Assembly (NCBI GenBank): GCA_028641055.1
Contig: CM054060.1
Coordinates: 210,452,445 to 210,516,444 of the forward strand
From: Alopecurus myosuroides
Lineage: Eukaryota > Streptophyta > Magnoliopsida > Poales > Poaceae
Length of the DNA: 64,000 nucleotides
Direction of reading: 5' to 3'
The translations under genes and the position numbers were made by a program. The notes under the pieces are model-generated. The model saw only the letters and a list, made by a program, of their open reading frames with translations. It did no database searches and was not told the DNA's origin. Below are positions 42,837-55,379 of the stretch, piece after piece; the first letter of the stretch is position 1; the number at the start of each line of letters is the position of its first letter.

Positions 42837-45800
42837 TGTAACATCCCAAAGTTTGCTACATTAGGGTGTGTGGTGTGTGTTCATCTCATACATGCATAAA
42901 AACATTGGTTAAAATTTTGCATTTGAAAATAACAAATGAAATGACCAAAAATCACTTAAAGTGATCACCCAAATTTTTGTTCTAAAAATAATTTCAATTT
43001 TGGAAAGCAAATACATGGTGAGCTTGCAAATTCCATAAGGTTTTCAAAAAGTATTTTTGCCAATTTTTATCTTTACAAAAAGGCCCTCAAATCTCAGTTT
43101 TATGTTCTGTTTTCTAAGAGAGAAGGACCTCCTAGTAAATTTCAGAAACTCTAGGGGGTTTTCCAAAATCGGCCTTTTCTTTTTTCCTTTCTCTTTCGTC
43201 TCCGGCCAGAAGGACAGGGCGGCGATGCGGTGGCCTTGCCACCTCCTGCTTCCCGAGCAGACGAGGGGATGAGGACCCTGGAGGCGTCTGAATCGCTCTC
43301 GCCCTGCAGAAACCGCACCCGAGCCCTCCTCTCTCCCTCTGCTTCTCCCTGCACATCCGGAACCCTAGAACAACGGCGATCCAGCGCCGCCGTCCCTCTG
43401 AGCATCCTCTGCTCCCGCCAAGACCACGAGGAGAAGCACAACCGTCTCCTCCTTCGCCTCGAGCACTCCCGTGAGCTGGGATGGACGGAGCCGCGCGAAT
43501 TCGACCCATCTTCCTCGGCTCCGGTGAAGCTCCGCCACGGAAACGCCACCATCTCCGGCCTCCTCCACTCCAATTGGCCGTCCGCACGCGTCAAGGGTGA
43601 GGCCCTGCCCCTCTGGATAGCCCCGTTCTCCTTCTCTTGCACCGGAACGCCGTCGCCGTCGTCTCCCGTAAGCGCCGCCGCAGAAACCTCGACGCCGGCG
43701 AGCCCTCAGCGGCTATTAGAGGGCGGCGCCGCCATCTTTAGGTGCGCGTGCTAGTGCCGGTTCCAACGCGCCAACCCGCGCTTGCGGGAGCGCAGTGGTT
43801 CGCCGCCGGCGACCATTACTGTCTCCGGCGAGCCATCCGCTGACGTCATCTTGACGTCAGCGTGACCTCAGCCACGGCCACCTGTCAACCATTTTGTTTA
43901 ATTAAAAAGAAAAATTCAAATTGACAAGTGGGCCCCACTTTTTAATAATTACAGATTTTGGTTTAAAATGAAATAATTAATAACTTCATTTTGGTAACTC
44001 AGAAAAATATGAAAAATACATGGTTGAGTTCAGAAAAATATTTCAAACCCAAATATGTCACTTTTATACATGTTTGACAAACTTTATTTTTGGGCATTAT
44101 TTAAATGCAATTAAATCATCTAAAATAAAGAAAATAAGATTTTAATCAATAAAATCAGAAAAATACAAGTTATATACCAAAATGCTCAAAATGACAAATG
44201 CAACTTGTTTATGATGTTTTCAAACCCAGTTGAGCAACTAAAATGGTACTCACTTTTATAATCGCCCGAAAACCCCTCCGGGGTCTATTTTCGGGGTAAT
44301 TTCAGTAAAATTGCTTAACCAACATCCAAACCCTAGCAACCCATTGAACATGCCTAGGGCTTTATTTCAGTGCATTAACTTGCTCATGCATACATGTGGT
44401 GCATTGCATCGATGCCATGATTGATTGTTATTTCTCTTTCGGTGTTGTTTCCCCCTCGGTAGAACGCGACTCCGAAGAGAAGGGCAGCAGTCCAATGGCG
44501 AATACTTGATCTTAACCGACAAGTCAAGCACTTATTCCAGAAGATCTTTATCTGGTTTTCTTATAACCAAGGCAAGCATAACCTCTTATCTGCTCATATA
44601 TGGTTTTCAAAGTGATTTGAATCTCGTACTTGCATTCGGTTCCAAACTATTTGATGTCAGTAGATAGAATTCTCCTATATACTGCATAACCTATATATCC
44701 TGATCCACTGCTCCTAGCAGCTATAGGTTTGTTTGTGCGCGCTCCGCTAAACCCTGTGAGTCTTGCTTAGCCATGCCTAGTTGTGATCTGATCCATCCGG
44801 TTGATGAATCTGGTCAATACGTGAATCTACTATGTCAGGTTTTTATGATTTGAGTTACCTTTGATAACTTGACTAAATACTGGCATGGATGTGAGGCCAC
44901 AATGGGTTGTGGCGTTTTGTCCTGTTCATGCCCCTAGGAGCGAGTTCTCGCCTTCGAAGCCAAGACTGAGCGTGCAACCACACGCGGGGCCTAACAGACC
45001 GCGCTCGACTAACTAACTTGTTTGGCCACGTCCATGAGTCACGTAGTTTGATCTTTCCATCTGCGTGTGAGTCAGAAAACGATTTGGAGAAAACTTAGGG
45101 CGTGACCGGGACAAGTGATGGACGTACACGGATCTTGTTCCCGACTCACAGAACAGGTGCCGTCAGGAGGTGGCCAACTCCCTGTTGACGGGGTGGCCCT
45201 GTTTGGGTTGACTCATGGATAGGGTCGAGCAAGGTAAAGGTCGTGGCCAGCCACCCTCTGCCGCGCTCCATGGACGAGCGTACATGTGGCGTTAAGAGTC
45301 GGATGGTACGTGTGGGTAAAGTGTACCCCCTGCAGGGATAAATCTCCTCGAGAAGCCGTGTCCACGGTTACGGACGACTTGGCAACGGATTCTGTGATCA
45401 TAGATAACTTCAACGGAATGACTAAAACTTGTTAAACAATGAATGAAGGGTGCCTCCCCGGAGATGCCGGGAGGGGTGATCCTTGTAGCGTGTGAGGTGC
45501 TGGTAATGATGTTGGTGGATTGAAAAGATGATGATTACAGTAGTGAGTTTCTCATCTGTTTTGAAAACCTTCTATGAGACGTGCTATTCCTCCTCTATTT
45601 GGAAAATAAAGATTGCTTTACGCAAAACAGCCTTCATAAAACCTTTCTGAAGTTAGCAGATATATAATAGGTTAATTAAGTCTTGTTGAGTACCTCCCGT
45701 ACTCAGGTTTGCTTAATTTTGGTTCAGGTGGAGTTCGTCACTTCAGTGATGGTTCGACGTGGACATCGACGAGTAGTTTGGGGTTCCCAGGTAGCAGCCT

Positions 45801-46405
45801 GGAATCTATGGGCTGGGACGTCGACTTATGTTGCGGCCTCTTAGGCCTTTTTGGTTCTTGTTGATTAGCAACATAATTTGCCTTCCGTTGTCTGATGAAA
45901 TGTTGGGTCGTGTGACCTCTGTTTGTAAGCTACTCTAGTAACACCTGTTAATAAAGCTTCATGTTTAGAGTACTGCTTTGATCGGTTGTTGGTTTCGAGC
46001 TCATTGTTATACAGTTTTGGCTATGCCTGCATAGTTGTCGCAGTCAAGGGGTTGTGGAGCCGATGATCCATGTCCGAGCCCGCCTGTCGATGTGATCGGC
46101 CTGGGGCGAGGTAACCCCAGTAACCCTCGATTGTTGTTGCACTTTCTGGACACATAGCATCTCTGTATAGCTTTAGTCCCGTTTCCTTCAGTTTCATTCG
46201 ATTCGTGGACGCTTTGATATGCATAGTTGGTTATGACTAGCATGGATACAAGGAGTAGTAGACTGGGGATCCGGACTACGTGCCGATGAATCCAGTCTGC
46301 CTGCCGTTGTTTGTTGCGGCCGGGGCTGGTAACCCTGAAGCCCTTGTGGGTCCATGTCTAGGAGCACATAACAGTATGTATATCTCTGGGTCCGGGGTCG
46401 TGACA
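42837..46405 (+). repeat. 3' LTR of the long-LTR gypsy element
   Basis: 3569 bp, same length as the 5' copy, with scattered substitutions only. Confidence 0.95.
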
Positions 46406-48299
46406 CAAGGTGCCTGCAACGAAGAGCAAGATGACATATCACAGAGATTGCATGCTCTACGAGGGGCCATGTGTGGAGGGAAATCCAAAATGCAGAATAT
46501 TAACTCTAGCAATGCCACAATATCTGTAGATTACCCATGTGAAGACATTGTTTCGAGTGGTGCGGCTGGGAGGAGAAGAAACATGTCCAAAGGAAACATG
46601 ATCAGAATTGTTATTCCTCTGGGAAAGACAAGGCTAGTGGACCCAAACGTTGCTGCCATGTATGCTACTGCGTGTTTATTAGATGTGAAGCACATTGTCC
46701 CTATCTTCCCCCATTGGAAAGAGTACAAGGGAAGGGAAGATATATTTTCCTCCTACCACGGCCATGTGTCCGTAAGTTCTATAATCCAACCTTCCAGTTC
46801 ATTCCATTGCTGTTCATATAACTGAAAAGTGCTATTTCTTTTGTTTCAGTCAAAGTTTCATCTGCACCCCAGAGACCCTGTTATTCGTCAATCTCTTCTG
46901 ATGCATCTCAAGAACTGTACAAGACAAAGACGCCATATTCTGAAGCAAATTTTTTGACAGCGTTAGAGACAAGAGTAGAGTTGTACGAACGCCTCCTGAT
47001 GTAGTTGGGCACATGAGCGAAGCAGAATGGTGCAGGCTAGTCGATAACTAGTCCTCGGTCAGGAAACAGGTACTGTCTTTGTTCACTCTACCTTGCCACT
47101 GTTTCTATTCCATAACCTGGACTGTGTCTAATCAGTTCATACTTTGTTTATGTAGATGGCTTGTATGAAAGCCAGGCAAAACAGACAGGCCGTCCAGTTC
47201 CATAGCGCCACAGGTTCTCGTAGCTACGAGGTTTGCTGCGACATGGGGGAAGATGCCTTTGAATTGTTCAAAGCTACGCACAACAACAAGACACGTGGAT
47301 TCTCTTCGCCCATGAAAAGAGCAATTGTAAGTCCCTCAGAATACTGTTTATCTCTGGGATCAACAATTACTTCAATAGATTCCTCTAGATACGTACTGAT
47401 GCTTCCCTTTGTGAATTCTGATGCAAACTCCTGCTATTTCACCTATGCTTGTCATCTCATAGTTCATGCACATGCATGCTGCTTGCTTTTCATCTGCTAG
47501 CTCATCTATCCTTGTGAGCTGCTATTTTCATCTAGGTTCTGTACATGCTTGTCGTCTGCTATTTTCAGCCATGTTTACTTACATGCCTGTCATGTGATGT
47601 TTTTCATTTATGTTCCTTACAAGCTTGTCATGCGTGCTTAATTGCTTGTCATCTGCTATTTGCATCTTTGTTATGTACAAGCTTGTCATGATATCAATGT
47701 TCCTTACAAGCTAGTTCAGCTTCTATTTCATCTAAAGCTTTTACATGCTTTATAGGAAGAAATGCAATATCATATGCTAGAACGTACTTCAGTAGATGGG
47801 GCTGTCAAGGAACCCCTTTCTGCCACCGAAGTTGTCGCTGTCGTGCTGACCAAGAACCGTCTAAAGTCTTCGTTCCTGAATACCATAGGTGGGGTCACAA
47901 CCAGTGCAAGAGCAACAAAGTCTCAGCTTCACCTTCAACTTGATTCTGAGAGAAAACAGAGGTAGGACCTGCAGTCTGTAGTTGATGAGTTGACGCAGGC
48001 CAAGGAACAAGCTGATGCAGATAGGATGAAGCATCGACAAGAATTGTTGCGTATGACGGAGGAACACAAAGGTATGCAGAAGAGTCAAGAAATGTACAAA
48101 ACCCTTATTGGTGGCATGTTGGCTCAAGTTCATCCAAGATATGGAACTGAGTAGCCCTTTGTGAAACCGCTTGTTGTCTGTTGAACTGTATTAGACTGCC
48201 TTTGCTGGCGAGCTATGTTATGACCTTATTCGAAATTTATGTATTTGTTGTGTTTGCTTTGCTGTGAAAACTAGTATAGTATTTTCCATGCTTATGAAT

Positions 48300-48930
48300 A
48301 CGAGGACACGTGGTACTATATGGTAGGTCCATGAGGCGGCACCTTATTGGATGGAAATCGCGACGAAATAAACACGTCACGGAAACGTTTCGACGTGGAC
48401 ATGCCGTGTTGGTACACGTGCTGGCTCATGATCCGCGACGTCTTACGACGAACTAAAACGTCGCACCGTTATGAATTCGTTGGGAATAAGCGTATACGTG
48501 GAACATTATGAGAGCGACATGTGGCACCTTATAATGCTTGTACCCGCGGCGAGAAAATAGACGTCGCACATATTATGACGTCATTAACGGAGGTAATGGT
48601 AGTTCCAATCGCAACGTTTTTAAAATGTCAAGACGATGATGACGTCAGAAACGGTGGAAGTGACGTCAGTAACGGGTAACGGGAAAACGATGCCACGTGT
48701 ACAGACATTGCGACGAAAAAAAATGTCGCTCCTTGTTGGGCCTTGTGCTGGGCCGGCCAGTAGCTCGCAACAGATTAGTGTTCATTTAATTGTCGCAGAA
48801 TCATCCGTGATAGTCGACCAGGAACGTTCTCACTCCGTCACGTAAACCGTCGCGGATTGCCCTTAGCGACGGTTTGGAGCCCATCCGCAACGGTATTGAA
48901 ACGTCACAGACCGCACGGAATTTGGTAGTG
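48300..48930. repeat. Subterminal repeat region and end of the CACTA-like element
   Basis: More than ten GCGAC/GTCGC and ACGTC/GACGT motifs occur in both orientations, ending at TTTGGTAGTG. Subterminal repeats of this kind are binding sites for the DNA-binding transposition protein in CACTA elements (family knowledge). Confidence 0.6.
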
Positions 48931-49157
48931 CATGTGTCCTAATCCGGGTCTATTTTTACGTTACGATACTACGACGTTTTTTTTTGTGCCAGATGGGTGC
49001 TTAAATCATTGTTCGAATTGACATTTCCATGTTCCATATGCAGAAAAGCAAACCACATAGCAGGCATCAAATACAGAAATTGCAACACTAGTGGTTTATT
49101 TTACAGAAAAGCAAACCAACATACAGAAATTCAGCTTTCAGCAACACGACCATAGTT
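48931..49157. other. Short spacer between two convergent gene remnants
   Basis: No gene is seen. It contains ACGACG and a direct repeat AGAAAAGCAAACCA (about 49032 and 49107). Confidence 0.35.
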
Positions 49158-49490
49158 TCAATTACCACATATGCGCTGAGCTAACTGCTCAAGCAGAGCA
49201 ACTCCTTCTTGTTGGCACGTTTTTAGCTCGTCTTGTTCCTTCCGTATTTCTTCCATTTCAAATGCAAACTGGAGCCTCATTTGCTCAGATTCTGCATTCA
49301 CCGCCCTCAAATCAACAATTGTGCTGCGCATATTGGCATGCCCCCCTCTCTCAACATCAGTTTGCACTTGGTGTTCAGACTTTGAAATACGTGTTTCCAC
49401 ACGAGATTTGTTTGACAAAGTATGCTTTCCACGATCCAGCATGACACCTAAAGTATCATCCTCATCCTCTGAAGCTGGTGTCGACATCAT
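49158..49490 (-). CDS. C-terminal coiled-coil exon of a minus-strand transposon-like gene
   Basis: 110 codons from MMSTPASEDEDDTLG to LAQRICGN. The C-terminal half (AESEQMRLQFAFEMEEIRKE) is a probable coiled coil, as at the C-terminus of the Ptta-type protein encoded upstream on the other strand. The first codons may belong to an upstream exon joined by splicing. It could be the 3' end of the gene whose N-terminal exon is at 54664. Function is not identified. Confidence 0.4.
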   Translation of the reverse strand: MMSTPASEDEDDTLGVMLDRGKHTLSNKSRVETRISKSEHQVQTDVERGGHANMRSTIVDLRAVNAESEQMRLQFAFEMEEIRKEQDELKTCQQEGVALLEQLAQRICGN

Positions 49491-49891
49491 CCTTTTATTG
49501 CTTGCCTATCAAGCATGCAAAGAAAATAGATGTAAGTATGTACAAAAAACAGATGAAACTAGCAGGTGACCAGCAATGTACAGAAAATAGATGAAACTAA
49601 CAGATGGCTAGCAATGTACAGAAAATATTTGAAAAATAGCAGATGACAATCAAACAAGCGTGTCTGTAATGACAAATGACCTAGAAGATGTCAAGCATGT
49701 CAGGAGCATAGATGGAAACCATGTCAAAATGACAACCACATCTTTAATTAGCTTGCCAAAACGTCTTATGGTATGGAATAGATGAAGTAGCATAAAATAT
49801 ATGACACAACAGTAATCAAACTGTTCAACACAAGATAAGTAAGATGTGGCCTAGTTGTTGTTTTTTAGCTAAAGGGAGTTTTTATTACTTA
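49491..49891. other. AT-rich sequence, probable intron
   Basis: No coding signal. Short direct repeats with CAGATGAAACTAGCAG-like words occur at 49550-49640. Confidence 0.35.
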
Positions 49892-49902
49892 CTAGTTGAA
49901 AT

Positions 49903-49922
49903 GCCCGTGCGTTGCTACGGGC
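49903..49922 (-). terminator. Helitron 3' hairpin
   Basis: The minus strand reads GCCCGT-8 nt-ACGGGC, seven bases before the terminal CTAG. Such hairpins mark the end of rolling-circle transposition in Helitrons. Confidence 0.75.
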
Positions 49923-50879
49923 TATGTAGATGATATTTTTTTAGTAATTGTTATATATGAAGAGGGAGATCAAATTGTGTAAAATGATATTAAATGATAT
50001 CCGACAAACCTTTATCTTACCCAAGTATACAAGAAATAATATACATCTAAAAAAAGACTTTTCATGCAATATATGTATATATATGTAATATAAGTTTGTA
50101 CTAATTTAATAATTTATTCATCTAACTCAAAAAATAAAGAATTTGTTTTAATCAAACAAAGATGAAATTTCATTGAGATTTTAGCATCGGGTCAACATTT
50201 ACTAAGTTTTAACTAAGATGTACTCCCTTTGATCCAAATTATTAGGAGTATACTTATATTCAAAGTCGGTGTCTTCTTAGTTGGACTAAGTTTATAGATA
50301 AATTTAAAGCAACATAAATAGATGTACTACACAAGTTATTTTCGTACTCTATTATTAAATATTGCAGATATTGACATTTGGTTTATTTGTTCGTCGAAAA
50401 TTAGTTTTTTTAATGGCAATGGTAGATTACGGTCAACCGTGTTCATGGGTGATTCGGACCAACACTCGAGCTATCGAAAGGAGGCTCGGGAGATGAAATA
50501 AGGCATCGGCGGAGGAAGAAATAAGACATCGCCAAAGATGAGATAAAAAGCACCATCGGACATGCTGCCTCCACAGCCAACACCGATCGGACTGGCCTGC
50601 GACATGGGATGTGCGACATATGATGGACCGTGGACGCTATCAACCGACACAGAGCTGGTTTGGCAGTTAGTTCCCTTTTCGATTTACATAATTGGAAACA
50701 ATTGAATGAACATGTATATAAATTTCATTATTTTTTAGCAAAGTAATTGATGTAGGTAAAAAAAACTTTTTGTTATTAAAACCGCAGACTAAACAGAAGT
50801 AGACGCTAAATGACGCTGGCGATCCGGACTGGGATAGTCTAAATGCTTTTCGCTAAAAAAAATCATGTCAGTGGTCTCC

Positions 50880-51400
50880 CCGTTCTTCCCGATCCCCTTT
50901 GTGGCCACTCCTCTTTCTTCCTGATCCCCTTTGTGGCCACTCCTATTTCTCAGTCAACTGCTCACATGCCTCCTACCTTCCTGTCTCGATTCACCATAGC
51001 CGGCTACCCGAGCTCGTGTCGGTCAGCCTCCACGGCCGCGGTCATGAGAAACTCGCGGGGCACTCCCTACCGCCACATCCCGCGTTCCTCCGTCGCCGAG
51101 CCAGTGAGCTCTTGCCGCCACTGCCTTGCTCTGCCCATCTCCTACCTCGGTGCTGCATCCTACCTTCCTCTGCCTCGATTGATCCATGTACGACGGATCC
51201 TAGCTCGCGCTGGTCGGCCTCCATGGCTACGGTGATGAGCACCTCGCGGGCCCCCTACTGCTGTACAGCCACCTCTCCGCGTTCCTCCGCCGCTGTGCCC
51301 GCGAGCTCCCGCCGCCACGGCCTTGCTATTCCTACCTCCTCGTCGCCGGCCTCCATACCCGTTAGCCACCGAGGACATGAGTTCAAGCCACAACTTCTGC
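50880..51400 (+). repeat. GC-rich block with internal duplications inside the Helitron
   Basis: A 36-bp unit with GATCCCCTTTGTGGCCACTC occurs twice at 50888-50945. A roughly 190-bp segment (about 51025-51200) is imperfectly repeated at 51207-51350. Composition is exon-like, but frames differ between copies. This may be a captured gene fragment. Confidence 0.5.
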
Positions 51401-53849
51401 TTCCTCTGCTTTTACAAGTATTTTGATTTCACTATTTCTTTTGGCAGATTTTCTCGTTCTCTCTTGTCCTTCTTGCTTTTTCTGGTACTGATTCTTGTTG
51501 TTGTATGCTGCTACAGGTTCACTCAGCTGCACATTTTTTTGGATAAGAATAGTTGGTGAAGTATGACAGGAAATCATGGTTCTTTCAGGTTAGTGACCTA
51601 GGAAGGCTTGCTATACTTCCAAAATCATACTCTTTGCTTCACGTTACATAACATCTTGTTTTTTGTACATTATTAAATTCGGCCTTTCCATCTTTAAGAG
51701 TCAAAGTTAGCTGAACACTCCTCACATAGAGTAACAAATATGGCAGCATGGAGAAAATTGTAGCACTAAGAATGTGCCAAGCATCGCCCAGTCCCTAATC
51801 TTTAGCAGTGTAGACCTCTGGATCGAGTGTGCGGTCATAACAGGGTTAAACAAACAAATCAGCTCTGGTGTCCCGTTTCGTTCGGATGGCTTCAAGAATT
51901 TTCGCGTCGTCGCACGGCACGCAGCGCGTGCGGCACTTGCAGATAGAATTCTCCATTACTCTTTGCTATTTTATAGCACAATGTTGCTGCAAACGATGTA
52001 TTTTCTGATTTATTTAAAACAGGCCCACCAAACCTTTGTCTAGAGTTTCGACAGATTTGATCGATGAATCCCTCCGATGTGTAGTGAGACCAATAGAAGA
52101 TAGAAGAAAACTATGTTGCCAGTGAATAGGCCAGTGGGCCTCAAAAGAATATGTGATCATTCTCATGTTAAGCTTCTCACTGCTTTGCTTAGCAGTTTGA
52201 TGAAGCTCATGCTATAAGATTGTCAACAAGTCTGATGAAGCACTGCTGGGTGGTGATTAGTGGCTGAATCAGATATTTTTCGAATGAACTTTAAGTTCTG
52301 CGCGGGTCGTTATATCCTAGAATAAATTCATAATTAGAAACTGGAATTTTGAATACATTATTGTCAGAAGTGACGCTATCATAACAAATAAATTTAGCTC
52401 AGGAGTGCATATCTAGAGGGCATGGAAGCTTGTCGATGGAAGCAAGTAGATCAAAAGCTTCCACATGTCCTGCTTTTTATCTAACAAATAATGTGCCACT
52501 GCTGCTAATATCTCATGTATTCTCGTAGTGTTTAGCCAAGCTCTTAAGAGGCGTTTGAACTTTTATGTAACAAAGATGGTGTTGGCTGCAATAGTGCTGA
52601 ATCGCTTTCTGTGATAACTTCTTATGGCAAGGTGGAAGTGATAAGCTAAGTGATGAATCTGTAGAGGAGACTGTAGATAAGGTACAACCACTGCAATTTT
52701 GTTCCCCACAAATTTACATTTTTTTTGCTTAATTCTGAAACTTTACTGTGCACAGGTTGTGAACATCTTCACATGCATAAGCGATAAGGATCTCTTTTTT
52801 GAGTTTCACAGATTCGTAATTTTCTATAGTTGTAGTGTCACAACAACAAGCCCACGATGTGTGATATTGAGTTGTGTCGGCTTTTCTCTCCGAATGAAGA
52901 GTTCAAGTATGTTAGTGTCAGAAAAAATGAATAAATTGAGTTGGCAAAGCTTTTCAATGGTGTGCCATTTCCTGTGAAATATATTTTGTATACACTGTAA
53001 TTGAACTACTTGCCTAATTTGTTTGCTAGTGTTCTGTTACTTTATGTGAAAATGGGATGGAGACCGTCCTTTAAAAAAGAGGTGAGAATTTACCACCAAA
53101 ATAAATATAGTAACCGGTAACCTATGGGAAATATGAATATCACTAATCTGGTCTTGGGGCCAGCAGGATGGTTAAAACGGCTTGAAGCTTCGAATAAGTC
53201 ATTGAAACCAAACCATGCTTTGATGTTCTTTCGCATGACCTGTTTTGTCCCACTTAGTTGTTGTCCCACTAGAAGCAGAAAATAGAAAAATTCATATTCG
53301 TTCTTCACCCAGGATCATCATATATGGGAACGATTCATTTGCCACTACAACATATGAGTTGACTGGGAACAAAACCTATGTATGTATCAGTGTAGCAAAA
53401 TATGAAAGGCTTGGCACAAGCAGTATGTTACAAACCATATATTTATTTTAATATTGAGACTATATAATCCCATTAGTGTTGGTATTCTGCCATTCAAACC
53501 AAATTCTATCGTTTTATTAACTTTTTGGCACAAAGTAATGGTTTATGTCAACGTGTATGTACGGATTAAACTTTTGCACAATTGTTCACGTTTGCTGCTG
53601 ATAATGATGCTAATATTGTATGTGGCAGGGGCTGAAAGTAGGGACTAAGAAGCAGAAATATGACACTTAATTTGTCATTTTCTTAAACAGCCTCAGTATG
53701 ATGAGACTTGATATATTGTGAGTCAGGTATTGTGGAAGTTCAAGTCAGATTATTCTTACTTGATGATAATATCCCGTGATCTCTTCATCCATGAAGGTAA
53801 CGATCAAGGGGTTGTGAGGTCTCGATTAGGGATTTCGTAGGCTTTTATA

Positions 53850-54060
53850 TGGGTGCCTCGTGGCTGTGTGTTCCATCGTAGATCGGAGTGTTTGTATAGG
53901 ATTCTGATCGGTACTTCTTTTTTCCTTTTTGAGTTTTTTTACGGGCTTTTTCCTTTGACGGACTGTACGAAGCCTCATGGTTCTGTGTTCCATCATAGTT
54001 CGGAGAAGTGTTTGTATAGGATTCTGATCGCTATTTTTTTAGGGACTTTCCTTTTGAGGG
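53850..54060 (+). repeat. Imperfect duplication near the Helitron 5' end
   Basis: GTGTTTGTATAGGATTCTG with preceding TGTGTTCCATC occurs at about 53867-53907 and 53983-54029, a spacing of about 120 bp. Confidence 0.6.
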
Positions 54061-54430
54061 ACTGTAAGTTTTTGGCCTAGATTGGGCCACTGGCGCGTCG
54101 TTTGAGGGACGATCCTATCGTTTGAGGGACTATAATATACATTCTGGGCATAGCGTTTCCTTTTGTACGTTCTGGTTTGGGCCCAGTTTGGGCCAGTCAG
54201 CACACGCGTGGGATGTACGAGAACTACACGACTCAATCCTGGGTTTTTTAGCGATCAACGATGCTGGTTTTTTTAGCTATCGTGCGTGGTCTTTTTAGCG
54301 AACGTTGGTTTTCTTGACGTACGTACGGTCGTTAGGCCGTACTATATAGTAGAGAAAAGAGTTTTAAGCATTACACCCTAGTTGTTGTGATATCATGGAA
54401 GAATGTTGAGCTGCCGAATTAGGGAATAAC

Positions 54431-54664
54431 CTATAACTCATTGTCCTCACTGAATAGGGATTGACATGACCAGTCTCCTTCATTGGAATCTGATTCCTCT
54501 TCAACATCATCCTCGGGAGTGTACTCAGATCCAGAGTCTTACTTCTTGATCTTTTTGGGTGTGAATACAGTAGGACATGAAAGAATACTTTCTAAAGACT
54601 TTACACCCAGTTGATGCATCCTTGCCCTGTATGCCATGATAGTTCTGGCACGCTCTTCTTCCAT
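54431..54664 (-). pseudogene. N-terminal exon of a minus-strand transposon-like gene
   Basis: ATG at 54664 gives MEEERARTIMAYRARMHQLG, then FTPKKIKK and TAA at 54539-54541. The frame continues open with DSGSEYTPEDDVEEESDSNE to a TAG at 54431. Basic then acidic N-termini like this are common in Ptta/En/Spm-type proteins. The TAA overlaps a good GTAAGA donor, so it may be intronic rather than a nonsense mutation. The Helitron lies downstream, between this exon and the coil exon at 49490-49158. Confidence 0.4.
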
Positions 54665-55379
54665 GGGGTGTAGTGGTGATCCTAACATTAATAAATAACT
54701 CAAAGTAAGCTCCAAATATAAACACTTGGTAAGAACCTAATACATCATCAAAAACTAAGGTACTCATCCTGTAAGAACAGTCCAGTGTAAGTAATATAAA
54801 TTCTAATCGTAGATTCGTAACTAAGACTAATAGGATCATAAGAAAAGTGAGCATAAACCTAATAGTATACAGGCTAAAAATAAGCAAACTTTTACCATAG
54901 AAAAATAAAGCTGGATACTTCTATTTTTATTTTTATGCAAGATTAGCAAGAAGGTCCCCCTAACAATTTCCATCAAAATAAACCATGCAGTCTTTGCTAC
55001 TACGAAAGAAAATAATTAAAAAAAGGAGCATCAGGAGGGCAACACACCCATTTCCGCTACATATTTGTCAGAATTAACACATGGACAAGCCTCTGTTTAC
55101 CACTATACAAAGTTATAAATGCAAAGCCAATAACAAAGACGTATATAAGGAACCATCAATCATACAACTAAACAGAGAAACAGTTTAGAGAGATTTATTA
55201 CATCAAACATTAGCAGGATAATTAACAAGCATCGATCAAACAATTTAGAGAGATTAATTGCATCGAACATAAGAAGAACCAAGCATACAATTAAACAGAC
55301 AACTAATTCATAAAGATTAATTGTATCGAACATATGAAGAACCATCAATCTTACTATGTTTCTCGCCTTCAACCTTTAC
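54665..55379. other. AT-rich 5' region of the minus-strand gene
   Basis: No gene is seen. Repeated ATCAAACA and GAGAGATTAATT words between 55185 and 55325 form a weak tandem pattern. Confidence 0.35.

Larger units (their letters stand above)
35481..46405 (+). mobile_element. Long-LTR Ty3/gypsy (Tekay/Del-like) element with a ruined interior
   Basis: The LTRs are 35481-39049 and 42837-46405, both 3569 bp, TGTAACATCC...GTCGTGACA, with about fourteen differences counted by eye (0.4%). The target duplication CAAGG is at 35476-35480 and 46406-46410. A methionine-tRNA primer site follows the left LTR and a G-rich polypurine tract precedes the right one. The 3.8-kb interior has no intact gag or pol, only a stop-riddled RT relic. 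The long LTR and primer type suggest the Tekay/Del group (inference). It lies in an exon of the CACTA-like gene. Confidence 0.93.
35143..48154 (+). pseudogene. Ptta/En/Spm-type transposon gene, split by an LTR element and carrying stops
   Basis: The first coding piece (35143-35480) has a basic start and a Gln/Glu/Ala-rich repeat part. After the insertion (46406 onward) the frame continues across the CAAGG duplication with ACNEEQDDISQRLHAL. Then follow RIVIPLGKTRLVDPN, FPHWKEYK, a MSEAEWCRLV stretch, TGSRSYEV, and a coiled C-terminus ending MLAQVHPRYGTE. Motif order fits the plant transposase family found next to TNP2 genes in CACTA elements. Damage: a one-base frameshift near 46943 in a T run, a TAG near 47050 where W is expected (VDN-stop-SS), and a TAG near 47965 in the coil. 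Several introns are present (for example around 47330-47755). Confidence 0.7.
34069..48930 (+). mobile_element. Decayed CACTA (En/Spm)-like element, carrying a nested retrotransposon
   Basis: The right end reads TTTGGTAGTG (48921-48930), the complement of a CACTACCAAA terminus. It is preceded by about 600 bp rich in GCGAC and ACGTC motifs, like CACTA subterminal repeats. Inside is a gene resembling the plant Ptta/En/Spm transposase-associated family. I could not find the matching CACTA start; the left limit is set at the satellite edge and is uncertain. The element contains the 10.9-kb long-LTR gypsy insertion. Confidence 0.5.
49892..54355 (-). mobile_element. Non-autonomous Helitron
   Basis: On the minus strand it starts TCTCTACTATATAG (54355 downward), matching the grass Helitron 5' form TCTMTAYTA. 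It ends with a hairpin and CTAG at 49892 followed by host T. The base before the 5' end is T, not the A usual for insertion at AT. Length 4464 bp. I recognise no Rep or helicase, so it would be mobilised in trans. GC-rich segments at 50880-51400 may be captured gene pieces. Confidence 0.75.

Noticed and set aside
50219..50250. TACTCCCTTTGATCC as a Stowaway MITE in the Helitron
   Set aside because: Only one end-like word is present, with no matching inverted end or TA duplication.
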